This document shows positions 35,334-45,436 of a stretch of 64,000 nt of DNA, one piece after another. The notes under the pieces are model-generated. The model searched no databases. It had not been told where the DNA came from and saw nothing but the letters and a program-made list of their open reading frames with translations. Each line of letters opens with the position of its first letter. Within the stretch, counting starts at the first letter, position 1. The position numbers and the translations under genes are program-made. The DNA is from Pseudideonella sakaiensis (GTDB lineage: Bacteria; Pseudomonadota; Gammaproteobacteria; Burkholderiales; Burkholderiaceae_C): assembly GCF_001293525.1 (NCBI RefSeq), contig NZ_BBYR01000012.1, forward strand, positions 46,796-110,795, given 5' to 3'.

Positions 35334-35362
35334 TTGCGCGCACTTGTATAGACAAGTACATT
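35334..35362 (+). promoter_or_regulatory. Sigma-70 promoter of hutU-hutH
   Basis: TTGCGC, 17-base spacer, TACATT. The whole spacer is occupied by operator 2, the classical arrangement for repression by steric block. Expected transcript start near 35369; hutU ATG at 35440. Confidence 0.65.
35342..35357. promoter_or_regulatory. HutC operator 2
   Basis: Near-perfect dyad ACTTGTATAGACAAGT between the -35 and -10 boxes of the hutU promoter; it shares the TTGT-N6-ACAA half sites with operator 1 (centres 35289.5 and 35349.5). Confidence 0.8.
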
Positions 35363-35439
35363 CTGCCGCCACGGGCTGCCGCCGGGCGCGGGGCGCCCGG
35401 CCCCGCCCCTCCCCGCCGCCCCCGCCCGAAGGTGCCGCC

Positions 35440-37179
35440 ATGACCGACCTGTCCGTCCAGTCCCAGCTCCAGGGCCGCAGCGGCCCCCGCCCGGTGCGCG
35501 CGCCGCGCGGCAGCACGCTGAGCTGCCGCAGCTGGCTGACCGAGGCCGCCTACCGGATGATCCAGAACAACCTCGACCCCGAGGTCGCGGAGAACCCCGA
35601 CGCGCTGGTCGTCTACGGCGGCATCGGCAAGGCGGCGCGCAACTGGGACTGCTTCGACGCGATCCTGGCCGAGCTGCGCCGGCTCGGCGACGACGAGACG
35701 CTGCTGATCCAGTCGGGCAAGCCGGTCGGCGTGTTCCGCACCCATGCCGACGCGCCGCGGGTGCTGCTGGCCAACTCGAACCTGGTGCCGAAGTGGGCCA
35801 CCTGGGAGCATTTCCACGAGCTGGACCGCCAGGGCCTGATGATGTACGGCCAGATGACGGCCGGCAGCTGGATCTACATCGGCAGCCAGGGCATCGTGCA
35901 GGGCACCTACGAGACCTTCGCCGAGGCCGGGCGCCGCCACTACCCGCTGCCGCCGGACGCGCCCGCGGGGCGCTCCGAGTGGCACGGCCGCTGGATCCTG
36001 ACCGCCGGCCTGGGCGGCATGGGCGGCGCCCAGCCGCTGGCGGCCAGCTTCGCCGGCGCCTGCTCGCTGAACATCGAGTGCCAGCAGGCCTGCATCGACT
36101 TCCGCCTGCGCTCGCGCTACCTCGACGAGCAGGCGGCCGACCTCGACGACGCGCTGGCGCGGATCGCGCGCCACGCCGCCGCCGGCCGGGCGGTCTCCGT
36201 CGGCCTGCTCGGCAACGCCGCCGAGCTGCTGCCGGAACTCGTGCGCCGCGCCCGCGCCGGTGGCCCGCGCCCCGACCTGGTGACCGACCAGACCTCGGCG
36301 CACGACCTGGTGCACGGCTACCTGCCGGCCGGCTGGAGCGTGCCGCAGTGGCGCGCCGCCGCCGCCGACGGCGCGCAGCACGCCCGGCTGCGCGAGGCCG
36401 CCGCGGCGAGCTGCCGCGTGCACGTGCAGGCGATGCTGGACTTCCAGGCCCTGGGCATCCCGGTGGTCGACTACGGCAACAACATCCGCCAGGTCGCGAA
36501 GGACCAGGGCCTGGCGAACGCCTTCGACTTCCCCGGCTTCGTGCCGGCCTACATCCGCCCGCTGTTCTGCCGCGGCATCGGGCCCTTCCGCTGGGTCGCG
36601 CTGTCGGGCGACCCGGAGGACATCCGCCGCACCGACGCGGCGATGAAGGCGCTGTTCCCCGAGCACCGCCACCTGCACCGCTGGCTCGACATGGCCGGCG
36701 AGCGCATCGCCTTCCAGGGCCTGCCGGCGCGCATCTGCTGGGTCGGCCTGGGCGAGCGCCACCGCGCCGCGCTGGCCTTCAACGAGATGGTGCGGCGCGG
36801 CGAGCTGAAGGCGCCGATCGTGATCGGCCGCGACCACCTGGACAGCGGCAGCGTCGCGAGCCCGAACCGCGAGACCGAGGCGATGCGCGACGGCAGCGAC
36901 GCCGTCAGCGACTGGCCGCTGCTGAACGCGCTCTTGAACACCGCCGGCGGCGCCACCTGGGTCAGCCTGCACCACGGCGGTGGGGTCGGCATGGGCTACA
37001 GCCAGCACAGCGGCGTGGTGATCGTCTGCGACGGCACCGACGCCGCGGCACGGCGCATCGAACGGGTGCTGTGGAACGACCCGGCCACCGGCGTGATGCG
37101 GCATGCCGACGCCGGCTACGAGATCGCGCGCGACTGCGCCGAGGCCCACGGCCTGCACCTGCCGATGCTGGGCCGCTGA
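35440..37179 (+). CDS. hutU: Urocanate hydratase
   Basis: Second step of histidine breakdown: urocanate to imidazolone propionate, with tightly bound NAD. 579 residues, slightly longer than the usual 555-560 because of an N-terminal run [19 protein letters not shown]. Typical blocks are [66 protein letters not shown] and the C-terminal [20 protein letters not shown] 35440 follows GAAGGTGCC. The gene is divergent from hutC with operators and promoter between, and is followed by hutH after 89 bases. Confidence 0.96.
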   Translation: MTDLSVQSQLQGRSGPRPVRAPRGSTLSCRSWLTEAAYRMIQNNLDPEVAENPDALVVYGGIGKAARNWDCFDAILAELRRLGDDETLLIQSGKPVGVFRTHADAPRVLLANSNLVPKWATWEHFHELDRQGLMMYGQMTAGSWIYIGSQGIVQGTYETFAEAGRRHYPLPPDAPAGRSEWHGRWILTAGLGGMGGAQPLAASFAGACSLNIECQQACIDFRLRSRYLDEQAADLDDALARIARHAAAGRAVSVGLLGNAAELLPELVRRARAGGPRPDLVTDQTSAHDLVHGYLPAGWSVPQWRAAAADGAQHARLREAAAASCRVHVQAMLDFQALGIPVVDYGNNIRQVAKDQGLANAFDFPGFVPAYIRPLFCRGIGPFRWVALSGDPEDIRRTDAAMKALFPEHRHLHRWLDMAGERIAFQGLPARICWVGLGERHRAALAFNEMVRRGELKAPIVIGRDHLDSGSVASPNRETEAMRDGSDAVSDWPLLNALLNTAGGATWVSLHHGGGVGMGYSQHSGVVIVCDGTDAAARRIERVLWNDPATGVMRHADAGYEIARDCAEAHGLHLPMLGR

Positions 37180-37268
37180 GGCCCGCAGGCCCGGCCCGCC
37201 GCGATGCCCTGGCGCACGGCGGGCCGCCCCGCGGGCGCCGCCCGCCGCCGCAGCACGAAGGACTTCCC

Positions 37269-38843
37269 GTGACCGACACCCTCCTGACCCTGGTGCCCGG
37301 CGAGATCGCCCTGGCACAGCTGCAGGCCATCCACGGCGGCGGCGTGCGCCTCGCGCTCGACCCCGCCTGCCGGCCCGCGATCGAGGCCAGCGCGGCGCGC
37401 GTGCAGGCTGCCGCGGCGGCCGACGCACCGACCTACGGCGTGAACACCGGCTTCGGCAAGCTCGCCTCCACGCGCATCGGTCGCGAGGACCTGGCCACGC
37501 TGCAGCTGAACCTGATCCGCTCGCACAGCGTGGGCGTCGGCGAGCCGCTGTCGGCGCCGGTGCTGCGGCTGATGCTGGCCACGAAGGCGGCCAGCCTGGC
37601 GCGCGCGCATTCGGGCGTGCGGCCGGTGGTGATCGACACGCTGCTGGCCGTCTACAACGCCGGCCTCGTGCCCTGGGTGCCGAGCCAGGGCTCGGTCGGC
37701 GCGTCGGGCGACCTGGCGCCGCTGTCGCACATGACGCTGGCGCTGATCGGCGAGGGCGACTTCCTGGTGCCCGACCCGGACCGGCCGGTCGGCCCCGGGC
37801 TGCGCCGGCCAGCCGGCCCGCTGCTGCGCGAGCACGGCATCGCGCCGCTGACGCTGCAGGCCAAGGAGGGCCTGGCGCTGATCAACGGCACCCAGACCTC
37901 GACCGCGCTGGCGCTGCACGGGCTGCTGGCCTTCGAGCCGGTGCTGGAGGCCGCGCTCGTGATCGGCGCGCTCACGGTGGACGCCGCACGCGGCAGCGAC
38001 GCCCCCTTCGACCCGCGCATCCACGCGCTGCGCGGCCAGCCCGGCCAGATCGACGTCGCCCGCGTCTACCGCGCGCTGCTCGCGGGCAGCGCGATCCGCG
38101 CCTCGCACCGCGACGGCGACGACCGCGTGCAGGACCCGTACTGCCTGCGCTGCCAGCCCCAGGTGGTCGGCGCCTGCCTCGACCAGCTGCGCCATGCGGC
38201 GCGGGTGCTGCTGTGCGAGGCGAACGCGGTGACCGACAACCCGCTGGTCTTCGCCGACGGCGAGATCCTGTCCGGCGGCAACTTCCACGCCGAGCCGGTC
38301 GCGCTGGCGGCCGACGCGATGGCCACCGCGATCGCCGAGGTCGGCGCGATCGCCGAGCGCCGCATCGCGATGCTGATCGACAGCGGCGTGTCGCGCCTGC
38401 CGCCCTTCCTGACCGCCGATGCTGGCCTGAACAGCGGCTTCATGATCGCCCACGTAACGGCGGCGGCGCTGGCCAGCGAGAACAAGTCCCTCGCGCACCC
38501 GGCCAGCGTCGACAGCCTGCCCACCAGCGCGAACCAGGAGGACCACGTCTCGATGGCCACCTTCGCCGCGCGGCGCCTGCAGCCGATGATCGAGAACGTC
38601 GCCCACATCCTGGCGATCGAGTGGATGGCCGCCGGCCAGGGCATCGAGTTCCTGCGCCCGCTGCGCAGCTCGCCGCCGCTGGAGGCTGCGCAGGCGCTGC
38701 TGCGCGCGGCCTGCCCGAGCGTCGAGCGCGACCGGCACCTGGCGCCGGACATCGCGGCCGTCGCGGCACGCGTGCGCGACGGCAGCGCCGGCGCCCTGCT
38801 GCGCACGCTGCCGAACCTGCCGGCACTCTGGCAGCCGGCATGA
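37269..38843 (+). CDS. hutH: Histidine ammonia-lyase
   Basis: First step of the pathway: deaminates histidine to urocanate. 524 residues from GTG 37269, with ACGAAGGACTT as a probable ribosome site. The self-made MIO cofactor triad is Ala145-Ser146-Gly147 in [14 protein letters not shown]. Other conserved blocks are [11 protein letters not shown] (catalytic tyrosine loop), [27 protein letters not shown] and [11 protein letters not shown]. The family is usually 505-515 residues, so it is full length. It is the last recognisable hut enzyme on the plus strand; all five pathway enzymes (H, U, I, F, G) are present in this locus. Confidence 0.96.
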   Translation: MTDTLLTLVPGEIALAQLQAIHGGGVRLALDPACRPAIEASAARVQAAAAADAPTYGVNTGFGKLASTRIGREDLATLQLNLIRSHSVGVGEPLSAPVLRLMLATKAASLARAHSGVRPVVIDTLLAVYNAGLVPWVPSQGSVGASGDLAPLSHMTLALIGEGDFLVPDPDRPVGPGLRRPAGPLLREHGIAPLTLQAKEGLALINGTQTSTALALHGLLAFEPVLEAALVIGALTVDAARGSDAPFDPRIHALRGQPGQIDVARVYRALLAGSAIRASHRDGDDRVQDPYCLRCQPQVVGACLDQLRHAARVLLCEANAVTDNPLVFADGEILSGGNFHAEPVALAADAMATAIAEVGAIAERRIAMLIDSGVSRLPPFLTADAGLNSGFMIAHVTAAALASENKSLAHPASVDSLPTSANQEDHVSMATFAARRLQPMIENVAHILAIEWMAAGQGIEFLRPLRSSPPLEAAQALLRAACPSVERDRHLAPDIAAVAARVRDGSAGALLRTLPNLPALWQPA

Positions 38844-38975
38844 CCGCGCCGGCCCCGGCCCCGGCCCGGCCAGGCGGCCCTGCGCGGCCACCCGGCCGCC
38901 GACCGACGCAGCACCGCGCCCGCCGACATGCGCCAGATCATGCCCGCGGCACCGCCCCCGGCGTAGCATGCGCCG

Positions 38976-39596
38976 ATGCCCCCGCTGCTGACCGCCGCCG
39001 CCGTGCTGGCCTGCCTCGCGCTGGCCGCGTGGTTCCGGCCCTGGCAGGCCCTGCGAGAGCCCGCGCTGCGCGGCCCCTGGCTGGCCGCGCTGGTGCTGCT
39101 GCCGCCGCTGTGGAGCGTGCCCGCGCTGCTGCCGCGCAACCTGCCGGCACTGACCCTGTCCGGCGCCTGCCTGCTGGTGCTGGTGCTGGGCTGGCCGCTG
39201 GCGGTCTGGACCCTGCCGGCGATCGGCCTGGCCGCGGCGCTGCTGCGCGGCCAGCCCGGCCTGGCCGCCCTCGACACGCTGTGGTGGCAGGGCCTGCTGC
39301 CGGCCACGCTGGCGCTGGGCTTCGGCCTGCTGGCGCGGCGCTGGCTGCCGCCCAACCCTTTCAGCTACGTGCTCGGCCGGGCCTTCGCGGCGACCATCGC
39401 CGCGCTGACCGTCAGCCACTCGCTCGCACTGTGGTGGCTGCCGCTGTCGGCCGGCACCGACGCCGAGAGCGCGTGGATCGGCGGCTGGCTGATGGCCTGG
39501 GGCGAGGCGATCACCACCGGCATGCTGGCCGCTGCGGCGGTGGCCTGGCGACCCGAGGGCCTGCTGACCTGGTCGGACCGCCGCTATCTGCGCTGA
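38976..39596 (+). CDS. CbiM-like (energy-coupling factor) membrane protein
   Basis: 206 residues, six hydrophobic segments covering nearly the whole sequence. The distinctive part is PNPFSYVLGRAFAATIAALT and the C-terminus MAWGEAITTGMLAAAAVAWRPEG followed by WSDRRYLR, which I associate with PF01891 (CbiM-like) membrane proteins of beta- and gammaproteobacteria. Classical CbiM carries cobalt or nickel with ECF ATPases, but no CbiN, CbiQ or CbiO partner is near. Here it may be a stand-alone protein with another task. ATG 38976; 132 bases after hutH. Confidence 0.55.
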   Translation: MPPLLTAAAVLACLALAAWFRPWQALREPALRGPWLAALVLLPPLWSVPALLPRNLPALTLSGACLLVLVLGWPLAVWTLPAIGLAAALLRGQPGLAALDTLWWQGLLPATLALGFGLLARRWLPPNPFSYVLGRAFAATIAALTVSHSLALWWLPLSAGTDAESAWIGGWLMAWGEAITTGMLAAAAVAWRPEGLLTWSDRRYLR

Positions 39597-39715
39597 GCCG
39601 CAGCGGCCGCCGGCGGGACGCTGCCCGGCTCAGGGTCGCCCCCCTCACCGGCCGCCCGCGCCGATCGCTATCGTGCGGGGCCCGGCGCGCCGGCCGGCCG
39701 CCCGAACCCTGCCCG

Positions 39716-39730
39716 TGGCGCGCAACTTGC
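39716..39730 (+). promoter_or_regulatory. Sigma-54 (-24/-12) promoter of the second NitT/TauT transporter
   Basis: TGGCGCG-CAAC-TTGC keeps the exact spacing and both invariant dinucleotides, with one mismatch in the -24 box (A to G). Predicted start near 39742, 36 bases before the ATG. Confidence 0.6.
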
Positions 39731-39777
39731 GATGCGCTGCGACGCCTTCCGACCCCTCCCACCCTGGAGCCCCTGCC

Positions 39778-40740
39778 ATGCGCCTGAACCGCACCGTCCT
39801 CACCCTGGGCCTCGCCGCCGCCGCCACCGTCTGCTCCTTCGGCGCACGTGCGCAGGAGACCAAGGTGGCGATCGGCATCTCCGGCTGGACCGGCTTCGCG
39901 CCGCTGACCCTGGCCAAGGAGGCCGGGCTGTTCAAGAAGTTCGGCCTGGACGTGACGATCAAGAAGATCCCGCAGAAGGACCGCCACCTCGCGCTCGCGT
40001 CGGGCGACATCCAGTGCGCCGCGACCACGGTCGAGACCTGGATCGTCTGGAACGCCAACGGCGTCGCCGCGACGCAGATCTTCCAGCTCGACAAGAGCTA
40101 CGGTGCCGACGGCATGGTGGTCAAGCCCGGCATCGAGAAGATCGCCGACCTGAAGGGCAAGACCATCGCCGCCAGCGCGCCCGGCACCGCGCCCTACTTC
40201 ACCGCCGCGTGGATGCTGAAGAAGAACGGCGTGTCGATCAAGGACGTGAAGGTGCTGACGCTGGAGCCGCAGCCGGTGGCCAATGCGCTGCTGGCCGGCA
40301 CCGGCGGCTTCGACGCCGGCATGACCTACGAGCCCTACCTGTCCAGCGTGCGCGCCAAGCCCGAGGCCGGCAAGATCATCGCGACCACGCTGGACTACCC
40401 GATGGTGATGGACACCTTCGGCTGCACGCCGAAGTTCCTGGCCGAGAACCCGAAGGCGGCGAAGGCCTTCGCCGACGGCTACTTCGCGGCGCTGGACATG
40501 ATCAAGGCCGAGCCGAAGAAGAGCTTCGAGATCATGGGCGCCGACGTGAAGCAGAGCGCCGAGGCCTTCGAGGGCTCGCAGAAGTTCCTGCGCTGGCAGG
40601 ACCGGGCGGCCAACCAGAAGTTCTTCACCGGCGAGTTCCAGGCCTTCTCGAAGGAGGCGGCCGACCTGCTGCTGGACATCGGCATCATCAAGGCGGTGCC
40701 GGACCTCGGCAAGCTGGCCGACACGCAGTTCATCAAGTGA
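39778..40740 (+). CDS. NitT/TauT-type ABC importer, substrate-binding protein (hut-side)
   Basis: 320 residues with a standard Sec signal peptide (LTLGLAAAATVCSFGARAQE; cleavage after ARA, about residue 23). The mature start KVAIGISGWTGFAPLTLAKEAG, with GLFKKFGLDVTIKKIPQKDRH, is typical of SsuA/TauA-like binding proteins. Adjacent to the hut genes and read from a probable sigma-54 promoter, it may import urocanate, histidine or another nitrogen source. Specificity is not predictable. Permease and ATPase follow with 34- and 23-base gaps. Confidence 0.87.
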   Translation: MRLNRTVLTLGLAAAATVCSFGARAQETKVAIGISGWTGFAPLTLAKEAGLFKKFGLDVTIKKIPQKDRHLALASGDIQCAATTVETWIVWNANGVAATQIFQLDKSYGADGMVVKPGIEKIADLKGKTIAASAPGTAPYFTAAWMLKKNGVSIKDVKVLTLEPQPVANALLAGTGGFDAGMTYEPYLSSVRAKPEAGKIIATTLDYPMVMDTFGCTPKFLAENPKAAKAFADGYFAALDMIKAEPKKSFEIMGADVKQSAEAFEGSQKFLRWQDRAANQKFFTGEFQAFSKEAADLLLDIGIIKAVPDLGKLADTQFIK

Positions 40741-40774
40741 GCGCGCGGCGATCCCCGGCCGGCGGAGCCCCGGC

Positions 40775-41554
40775 GTGAAGCCGCTGACCCCGGTCACGCC
40801 GGCGGCCCGCGTCGCGCTCGGCGCGGCCTTCTTCGTGCTGTTCTTCGGCGCCTGGGCCGTCGCCACGCTCGGCGGCCACATCAGCAAGACCTTCCTGGCC
40901 GACCCGCTGACCATGCTGCGCAGCGGCTGGACGCTGCTGGCCGAGATGGGCTTCGCGGTCGACATCGGCATGACGGTCTGGCGCGTCGTCGGCGGCTTCC
41001 TGATCGCCGCCGCGCTGGCGCTGCCGCTGGGCATCGCGATGGGCGCCTACAAGCCCATCGAGGCCTTCTTCGAGCCCTTCGTCAGCTTCGCGCGCTACCT
41101 GCCGGCCAGCGCCTTCATCCCGCTGCTGATCCTCTGGGCCGGCCTCGGCGAGGCCCAGAAGCTGTCGGTGATCTTCATCGGCAGCTTCTTCAACCTGGTG
41201 CTGATGATCGCGGTGGCGGTGGGCAATGCGCGGCGCGACCTGGTCGAGGCGGCCTACACGCTGGGCTGCAGCCACGGCAGCATCGTGCGGCGGGTGCTGA
41301 TCCCGGGCGCGGCGCCGGAGATCGCCGAGATCCTGCGCATGGTGCTCGGCTGGGCCTGGACCTACGTGATCGTCGCCGAACTGATCGGCGCGTCCAGCGG
41401 CATCGGCCACATGATCACCGACAGCCAGGCGCTGCTGGCCACCGACCAGATCATCTTCGGCATCCTCGTGATCGGCCTGATCGGCCTGGCGAGCGACCTG
41501 CTGTTCAAGGCCGCGAACCGCCGGCTGTTCCGCTGGGCCCAGCTCGGCCGCTGA
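40775..41554 (+). CDS. NitT/TauT-type ABC importer, permease (hut-side)
   Basis: 259 residues from GTG 40775 (VKPLTPVTPAAR), preceded by CGGCGGAGCCCC. Six transmembrane segments; the ATPase-contact loop is DLVEAAYTLGCSHGSIVRRV followed by LIPGAAPEI. Sequence PASAFIPLLILWAGLGEAQK is typical of the taurine/nitrate/sulfonate permease subfamily. Confidence 0.88.
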   Translation: MKPLTPVTPAARVALGAAFFVLFFGAWAVATLGGHISKTFLADPLTMLRSGWTLLAEMGFAVDIGMTVWRVVGGFLIAAALALPLGIAMGAYKPIEAFFEPFVSFARYLPASAFIPLLILWAGLGEAQKLSVIFIGSFFNLVLMIAVAVGNARRDLVEAAYTLGCSHGSIVRRVLIPGAAPEIAEILRMVLGWAWTYVIVAELIGASSGIGHMITDSQALLATDQIIFGILVIGLIGLASDLLFKAANRRLFRWAQLGR

Positions 41555-41577
41555 CCGATCCCGCCCGCGCCCCCGCC

Positions 41578-42357
41578 ATGACCCTCCTGACCGTGCGCGG
41601 CGTCGAGCGCCGCTTCGGCCCGACGCTGGCCCTGCAGGCCACCAACCTGGACGTCGCCGAGAACGACTTCATCACCATCCTCGGCCCCAGCGGCTGCGGC
41701 AAGAGCACGCTGCTGCGCATCGTGGCCGGACTGGACACGCCCACCGCCGGCGAGGTGCTGCTGGACGGCCGCCGCATCGACGGCCCCGGCGCCGACCGTG
41801 GCATGGTGTTCCAGAGCTACACCCTGTTCCCGTGGCTGACGGTGCGCGACAACGTCTGCTTCGGGCTGCGCGAGCGCGGCCTGCCGCGCGCCGAGCAGCT
41901 CGAGCGCGCGCAGGCCTTCATCGCGAAGGTGGGCCTGACCGGCTTCGAGAACCACTACCCGAAGCAGCTGTCCGGCGGCATGCAGCAGCGCGTGGCGATC
42001 GCGCGCGCGCTCGCCAACGGCCCGCGCATGCTGCTGATGGACGAGCCCTTCGGCGCGCTCGACCACCAGACCCGCGAGCTGATGCAGGAGCTGCTGCTCG
42101 GGATCTGGGAGGCCGAGCGCACCACGGTGCTGTTCGTCACCCACGACATCGACGAGGCGGTCTTCATGGGCAGCCGCGTGGTCGTGATGAGCGCCCGGCC
42201 CGGCCGCATCAAGCGCGACCTGGCCGTGCCGCTGGCGCACCCGCGCCACTACTCGGTGAAGACCAGCCCGGCGTTCTCGGCGCTGAAGGCCGAGCTGACC
42301 GAGCAGGTGCGCGCCGAGGTGCGCGCGGCGCAGGCCGCGCTGCTGCCGGGCAGCTGA
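41578..42357 (+). CDS. NitT/TauT-type ABC importer, ATP-binding protein (hut-side)
   Basis: 259 residues; Walker A GPSGCGKS, Q-loop FQSYTLFPWLTV, signature LSGGMQQRVAIARAL, Walker B MLLMDEPFGALD and H-loop FVTHDIDEAVFM. Complete and canonical. It ends the three-gene importer; nothing further is on this strand until the YSC84-type gene 196 bases downstream. Confidence 0.92.
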   Translation: MTLLTVRGVERRFGPTLALQATNLDVAENDFITILGPSGCGKSTLLRIVAGLDTPTAGEVLLDGRRIDGPGADRGMVFQSYTLFPWLTVRDNVCFGLRERGLPRAEQLERAQAFIAKVGLTGFENHYPKQLSGGMQQRVAIARALANGPRMLLMDEPFGALDHQTRELMQELLLGIWEAERTTVLFVTHDIDEAVFMGSRVVVMSARPGRIKRDLAVPLAHPRHYSVKTSPAFSALKAELTEQVRAEVRAAQAALLPGS

Positions 42358-42553
42358 GCGGCGGGGCGCGCCGGGCACGCCCGGCGCGGCGCCTCCTCGA
42401 TGCCGCCCCCCCGCCGCGGCGCCGGACGCCACCTGCCGGCGCTGTCGGACGACGGCGCATTCGACGCCGCGCGGGGAACACCGGGCGCCGGCACGCATCC
42501 GATCGGGGGTGGCGCCCGGACCCACCGGCGCGCCGTCCAGGAGGAACGATCCC

Positions 42554-43135
42554 ATGCGCACCATCGCCCCGAAGCACCTCGTGCTGGCCGCCTTCGCCGC
42601 CGCCAGCGTCGCCGTCACCGCGCCGGCCTACGCCGACGAGTACCAGGACACCGTCAAGGTGTTCCGCACCGCCGACGAGAGCGGCAAGTTCTTCAACAGC
42701 GCCTACGGCTATGCCGTGTTCCCGACCGTCGGCAAGGGCGGCGTCGGCATCGGCGGCGCCTACGGCAAGGGCCGCGTCTACGAGAAGGGCGTCTACATCG
42801 GCGACACCACGATGACGCAGATCTCCGTCGGCTTCCAGCTCGGCGGCGAGGGCTTCAGCCAGATCATCTTCTTCTCCGACCCGGTCGCGCTGAAGCGCTT
42901 CACGAACGGCGAGTTCGGCTTCGGCGCCGAGGCCTCGGCGGTGGCGATCACCGCCGGCGCGAACGCGAAGGCCGGCACCACCGGCGCGACCGCCGGCGCC
43001 AGCGTGGAGCAGGATCGCGGCAAGACCCTGGGCCAGTACCAGAACGGCATGGCCGTCTTCACGCTGTCCAAGGGCGGCCTGATGTACCAGGCGGTGCTGA
43101 ACGGCCAGAAGTTCTCGTTCGACAAGCGCCGCTGA
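42554..43135 (+). CDS. YSC84/SYLF-domain lipid-binding-like secreted protein
   Basis: 193 residues. A Sec signal peptide (LVLAAFAAASVAVTAPAYA, cleavage near residue 28) precedes a SYLF domain: FFNSAYGYAVFPTVGKGGVGIGG read in parts, GVYIGDTTMTQISVGFQLGG, FGAEASAVAITAGANAKAG. SYLF proteins bind phosphoinositides in eukaryotes; bacterial versions are exported and of unclear function. ATG 42554 is preceded by AGGAACGATCCC. Stands alone and is convergent with the DUF779 gene, with a strong hairpin between. Confidence 0.85.
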   Translation: MRTIAPKHLVLAAFAAASVAVTAPAYADEYQDTVKVFRTADESGKFFNSAYGYAVFPTVGKGGVGIGGAYGKGRVYEKGVYIGDTTMTQISVGFQLGGEGFSQIIFFSDPVALKRFTNGEFGFGAEASAVAITAGANAKAGTTGATAGASVEQDRGKTLGQYQNGMAVFTLSKGGLMYQAVLNGQKFSFDKRR

Positions 43136-43154
43136 GCGGCCCTGCCGGATGCCT

Positions 43155-43183
43155 GCGGGCGGGGGACGAAGCCCCTCGCCCGC
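43155..43183. terminator. Strong hairpin between convergent genes
   Basis: GCGGGCG-GGGG pairs with CCCC-T-CGCCCGC around a 6-base loop (11 pairs, one bulged T), midway between the two stop codons. Likely bidirectional terminator. Confidence 0.65.
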
Positions 43184-43197
43184 CGGCCGGCTTCCGC

Positions 43198-43604
43198 CTA
43201 GCCCGCTCCCGCGGCATCCGGCCCGCAGGGCACTCGGGCGTCGGCCAGCACCGCCCACTCCTCGTCGGTGTAGACGCGCGAGCGCGTCAGGAAGCGCGAG
43301 CCGGTCGGCCCCTCGAGCGAAAACATGCCGCCGCGTCCCGGTACCACGTCGACGATCAGCTGGGTGTGCTGCCAAACCTCGAACTGCGGGCCGCTGATGT
43401 AGAACGGCACGCCGCCGACCCGGCCGAGGCAGCGGTCGTGGTCGCCCACCACGAAGTCGCCCGCCGGGTAGCACATCGGCGCACTGCCGTCGCAGCAGCC
43501 GCCCGACTGGTGGAACATCAGCGGGCCATGCTGCGCCGCGAGCGTGCGGATCAGCGCCAGTGCGGCCTCGGTGGCGAGCACCCGCGGAACTGGCACGGCG
43601 CCCA

Positions 43605-43605
<1 letters not shown>
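43198..43605 (-). CDS. DUF779 protein
   Basis: 135 residues. The family is recognised by HGPLMFHQSGGCCDGSAPMCYP (paired cysteines) and the later FEVWQHTQLIVDVVPGRGGMFSLE in two parts. DUF779 genes are regularly found just after aldehyde dehydrogenase genes regulated by AcoR-type activators; the function is not established. The conserved cysteines suggest a metal or redox role (inference). Its start codon overlaps the dehydrogenase stop (TGATG), so the two are translationally coupled. Confidence 0.88.
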
Positions 43606-45125
<1,520 letters not shown>

Positions 45126-45193
45126 GATGTCTCCGATCGGGAACGAGGGGGTCGACGACCGCCGCACCCTGCGGCGGTTCGCGTCCCCGGGGC

Positions 45194-45207
45194 GCAAGCC
45201 CGGTGCC
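45194..45207 (-). promoter_or_regulatory. Sigma-54 (-24/-12) promoter of the aldehyde dehydrogenase operon
   Basis: On the minus strand GGCAC-CGGGC-TTGC, with GG and GC exactly 12 bases apart as required. Predicted start near 45182, giving a leader of about 57 bases. The activator gene lies on the other side of the 311-base spacer. Confidence 0.75.
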
Positions 45208-45367
45208 CGTCGGACCTGGGACTTTCCCGGAGCCGGTGCCCGCTCGGCCCGCGCAGCCCCCGATCGGGCCGCACTGCCCAGGAAGAACGGCCGCGTGGCC
45301 GCCGCGCGCCGGCCCGCCACGCCTTCGGCCAGGCGCGCCGGGGACACGCCCGCGGCGTCGCCCGATG

Positions 45368-45414
45368 CGACATGTCCTGCAGAATACGTCGCTCGCCGCG
45401 TCGCGTTTCGCGAC
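45368..45414. promoter_or_regulatory. Candidate activator-binding sites upstream of the aldehyde dehydrogenase promoter
   Basis: The remainder of the 311-base divergent spacer holds two notable elements: a perfect dyad GTCGCG-TTT-CGCGAC at 45400-45414, and a 24-base element at 45368-45391 with core CTGCAGAATA. They lie roughly 160-220 bases from the -24 box, a normal distance for sigma-54 enhancer sites. The 24-base element agrees at 18 of 24 positions with the molybdate-locus box at 51081. Also seen: CGACAC repeated at 45411 and 45421. Confidence 0.45.
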
Positions 45415-45436
45415 ACCGCGCGACACGGAGACACGG

